This document shows positions 62,994-64,000 of a DNA stretch of 64,000 nucleotides, piece after piece. The position numbers were made by a program, and so were the translations under genes. This stretch comes from Salinicola tamaricis (GTDB lineage: Bacteria; Pseudomonadota; Gammaproteobacteria; Pseudomonadales; Halomonadaceae): positions 1,054,001 through 1,118,000 of the forward strand of contig NZ_CP023559.1 in the NCBI RefSeq assembly GCF_003006155.1, written 5' to 3'. Under the pieces are notes generated by a model that saw nothing but the letters and a program-made list of their open reading frames with translations, was not told the DNA's origin and searched no databases. Numbering within the stretch: position 1 is the first letter of the stretch; each line of letters starts with the position of its first letter.

Positions 62994-64000
62994 TCACGGG
63001 ACCGGCTCATACCAGTAGGTGCGGCGCACGCGGTAAGGCAGTTGCATGCCTCCGCCGGCCGCTTCGGCACCCGCCTTCATCAACCCTTTCAGGGAGGCGG
63101 CACCGATCCCCTGCAGGTAGAGCGCATCGCCACGCACCAGCACCGCCGGCCGCCCCAGCAGATATTCCCCCGCCGCGACCGCACGCGCGCCCTTCTTCAG
63201 CTCGGCGTCGTCTCCACTGGCGCCACCGATACCCAGACCGGTGAGCAGGTCGATACCGAACAGATAGCTGCGCCCCACCACGGGTACACAGATCGAGTCG
63301 GGCTTGTCGGGCACGTAGGCGGAAAAGTAGACGCCACCATCGAGGGTCACGCTCGGCGAGAGCACCTTGGCCCCGGTCAGTGGCAGGCTATAGCCGCGGT
63401 CGAGGTAGAGCACCCAGCCCGCCCCCGACTGCCACGCCGGCAGGCAGGCCCGCGCGTCGGCATCGCTCTTCTCAGCACCACTATCGGCCTGAGGGTCGCA
63501 GAAACGCTGGTCACTGATATCGGTCAACCGATCGAGGCTGACCGGTTCGATCTTGCCCCCCTCCGCCGCCGCCACGCTGACCGGGTCACGCACGGCGAAG
63601 AAGGCATCATGCACCGCCGGCGCCTGGCTGCCCTCGCCGCCCGCCTTGGGGTTGGCGCGATCGCCGCTACCCAGCAGCAGCAGGTCCTGGCGGCGACCGT
63701 CGACGTCGATTCCGACGAAATCCACGCTGGTGAAGAAACGCCGATTGTCCTGGCCCGTGCCACCGAGCGCCGCGATCTTGCGCACTCGCCAGTCGTCGGG
63801 GTCGCCACCCGCGAGATCGAGCCGCCACAGATTGCCGCCCACGTCGGCCAGATAGATACGATCGGCGACGCCGTCGTTGTCGCTGTCGACCACACGCGGT
63901 GCGGCGGGCAACGCCTGGCGAAACGTCTCATTGCCGACGAAGCGCCCGGGCGTACTCGGGTCGGCGCGGTAGATGAGCCCGCCGGTCACGGCGTCGACGA
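62994..64000 (-). CDS. PilY1-like type IV pilus tip protein, C-terminal part (runs off the window)
   Basis: About 335 residues of the beta-propeller end of PilY1. It has [27 protein letters not shown], the Asp-rich calcium loop and propeller motif that open the family's C-terminal domain, then [28 protein letters not shown]. The gene continues beyond 64000, where the frame is open. PilY1 sits at the pilus tip and helps start assembly and surface sensing. Confidence 0.88.
   Translation of the reverse strand, partial: VDAVTGGLIYRADPSTPGRFVGNETFRQALPAAPRVVDSDNDGVADRIYLADVGGNLWRLDLAGGDPDDWRVRKIAALGGTGQDNRRFFTSVDFVGIDVDGRRQDLLLLGSGDRANPKAGGEGSQAPAVHDAFFAVRDPVSVAAAEGGKIEPVSLDRLTDISDQRFCDPQADSGAEKSDADARACLPAWQSGAGWVLYLDRGYSLPLTGAKVLSPSVTLDGGVYFSAYVPDKPDSICVPVVGRSYLFGIDLLTGLGIGGASGDDAELKKGARAVAAGEYLLGRPAVLVRGDALYLQGIGAASLKGLMKAGAEAAGGGMQLPYRVRRTYWYEPVP

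Overview
This window reads as a high-GC gammaproteobacterial chromosome, most likely Halomonadaceae (Halomonas/Salinicola/Kushneria type). That assignment is inferred from protein similarity in memory (IlvY, ClpB, RluD, BamD, YggX, HisC), the rRNA layout and the CsrA-type sRNA candidate; no search was run. About thirty single-base frame breaks, mostly one base lost from a short run of identical bases, interrupt otherwise well-conserved genes (hisA, hisB, hisH, bamD, clpB, nadE, thiO, mnmH). I treat these as sequence errors, not pseudogenes, and give one span per gene.

Left part (1-9.5 kb): a large broken gene for a HrpK/HrpF/NolX-like translocator-type protein; an SOS-box-controlled UmuD-like protein without catalytic residues; a transglutaminase-like protein; a GGA-rich candidate CsrB/RsmZ-type small RNA on the minus strand; then a hypothetical PD-(D/E)XK-like protein and an AT-rich two-gene operon (NdpA/YejK-like nucleoid-associated protein plus a membrane protein), a possible defence module.

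9.6-18.2 kb: a small integrative element with a P2/P4 flavour. It has a LexA/CI-like repressor with operators, a leftward set of secreted, membrane and lipoprotein genes with a duplicated 5' leader, and a rightward operon (small DNA-binding protein, tandem Ogr/Delta zinc fingers, gpA-type HUH replication endonuclease, TraR-like zinc finger, DUF4224-like protein). It ends with twelve 11-bp direct repeats and a tyrosine integrase. No capsid, terminase, portal or tail gene is present, so it looks like a satellite or a decayed P2-like prophage.

18.5-39 kb: housekeeping. TauD-like dioxygenase with a TSUP exporter; tRNA-Phe, tRNA-Gln, tRNA-Thr; asmA-mutY-yggX; hisBHAF; DUF3298 lipoprotein; YjaG; alkyltransferase-like protein; a glutamine amidotransferase homologue without its Cys; selD-mnmH (tRNA selenouridine); radA; NlpE-like lipoprotein; old yellow enzyme; hisC; an SDR.

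39.4-45.4 kb: a complete rRNA operon on the minus strand (16S, tRNA-Ile, tRNA-Ala, 23S, 5S) with tandem promoters, boxA sites and two terminators. The 16S-23S spacer also holds a degenerate second tRNA-Ile and an 80-bp palindromic element.

45.5-64 kb: pssA; ilvI-ilvH and ilvC with the divergent activator ilvY; an MFS sugar transporter; clpB behind a clear sigma-32 promoter; rluD-pgeF; bamD; nadE; thiO; and a type IV pilus minor-pilin cluster (FimT/GspH-like, PilE-like, PilY1 C-terminus) running off the right end.
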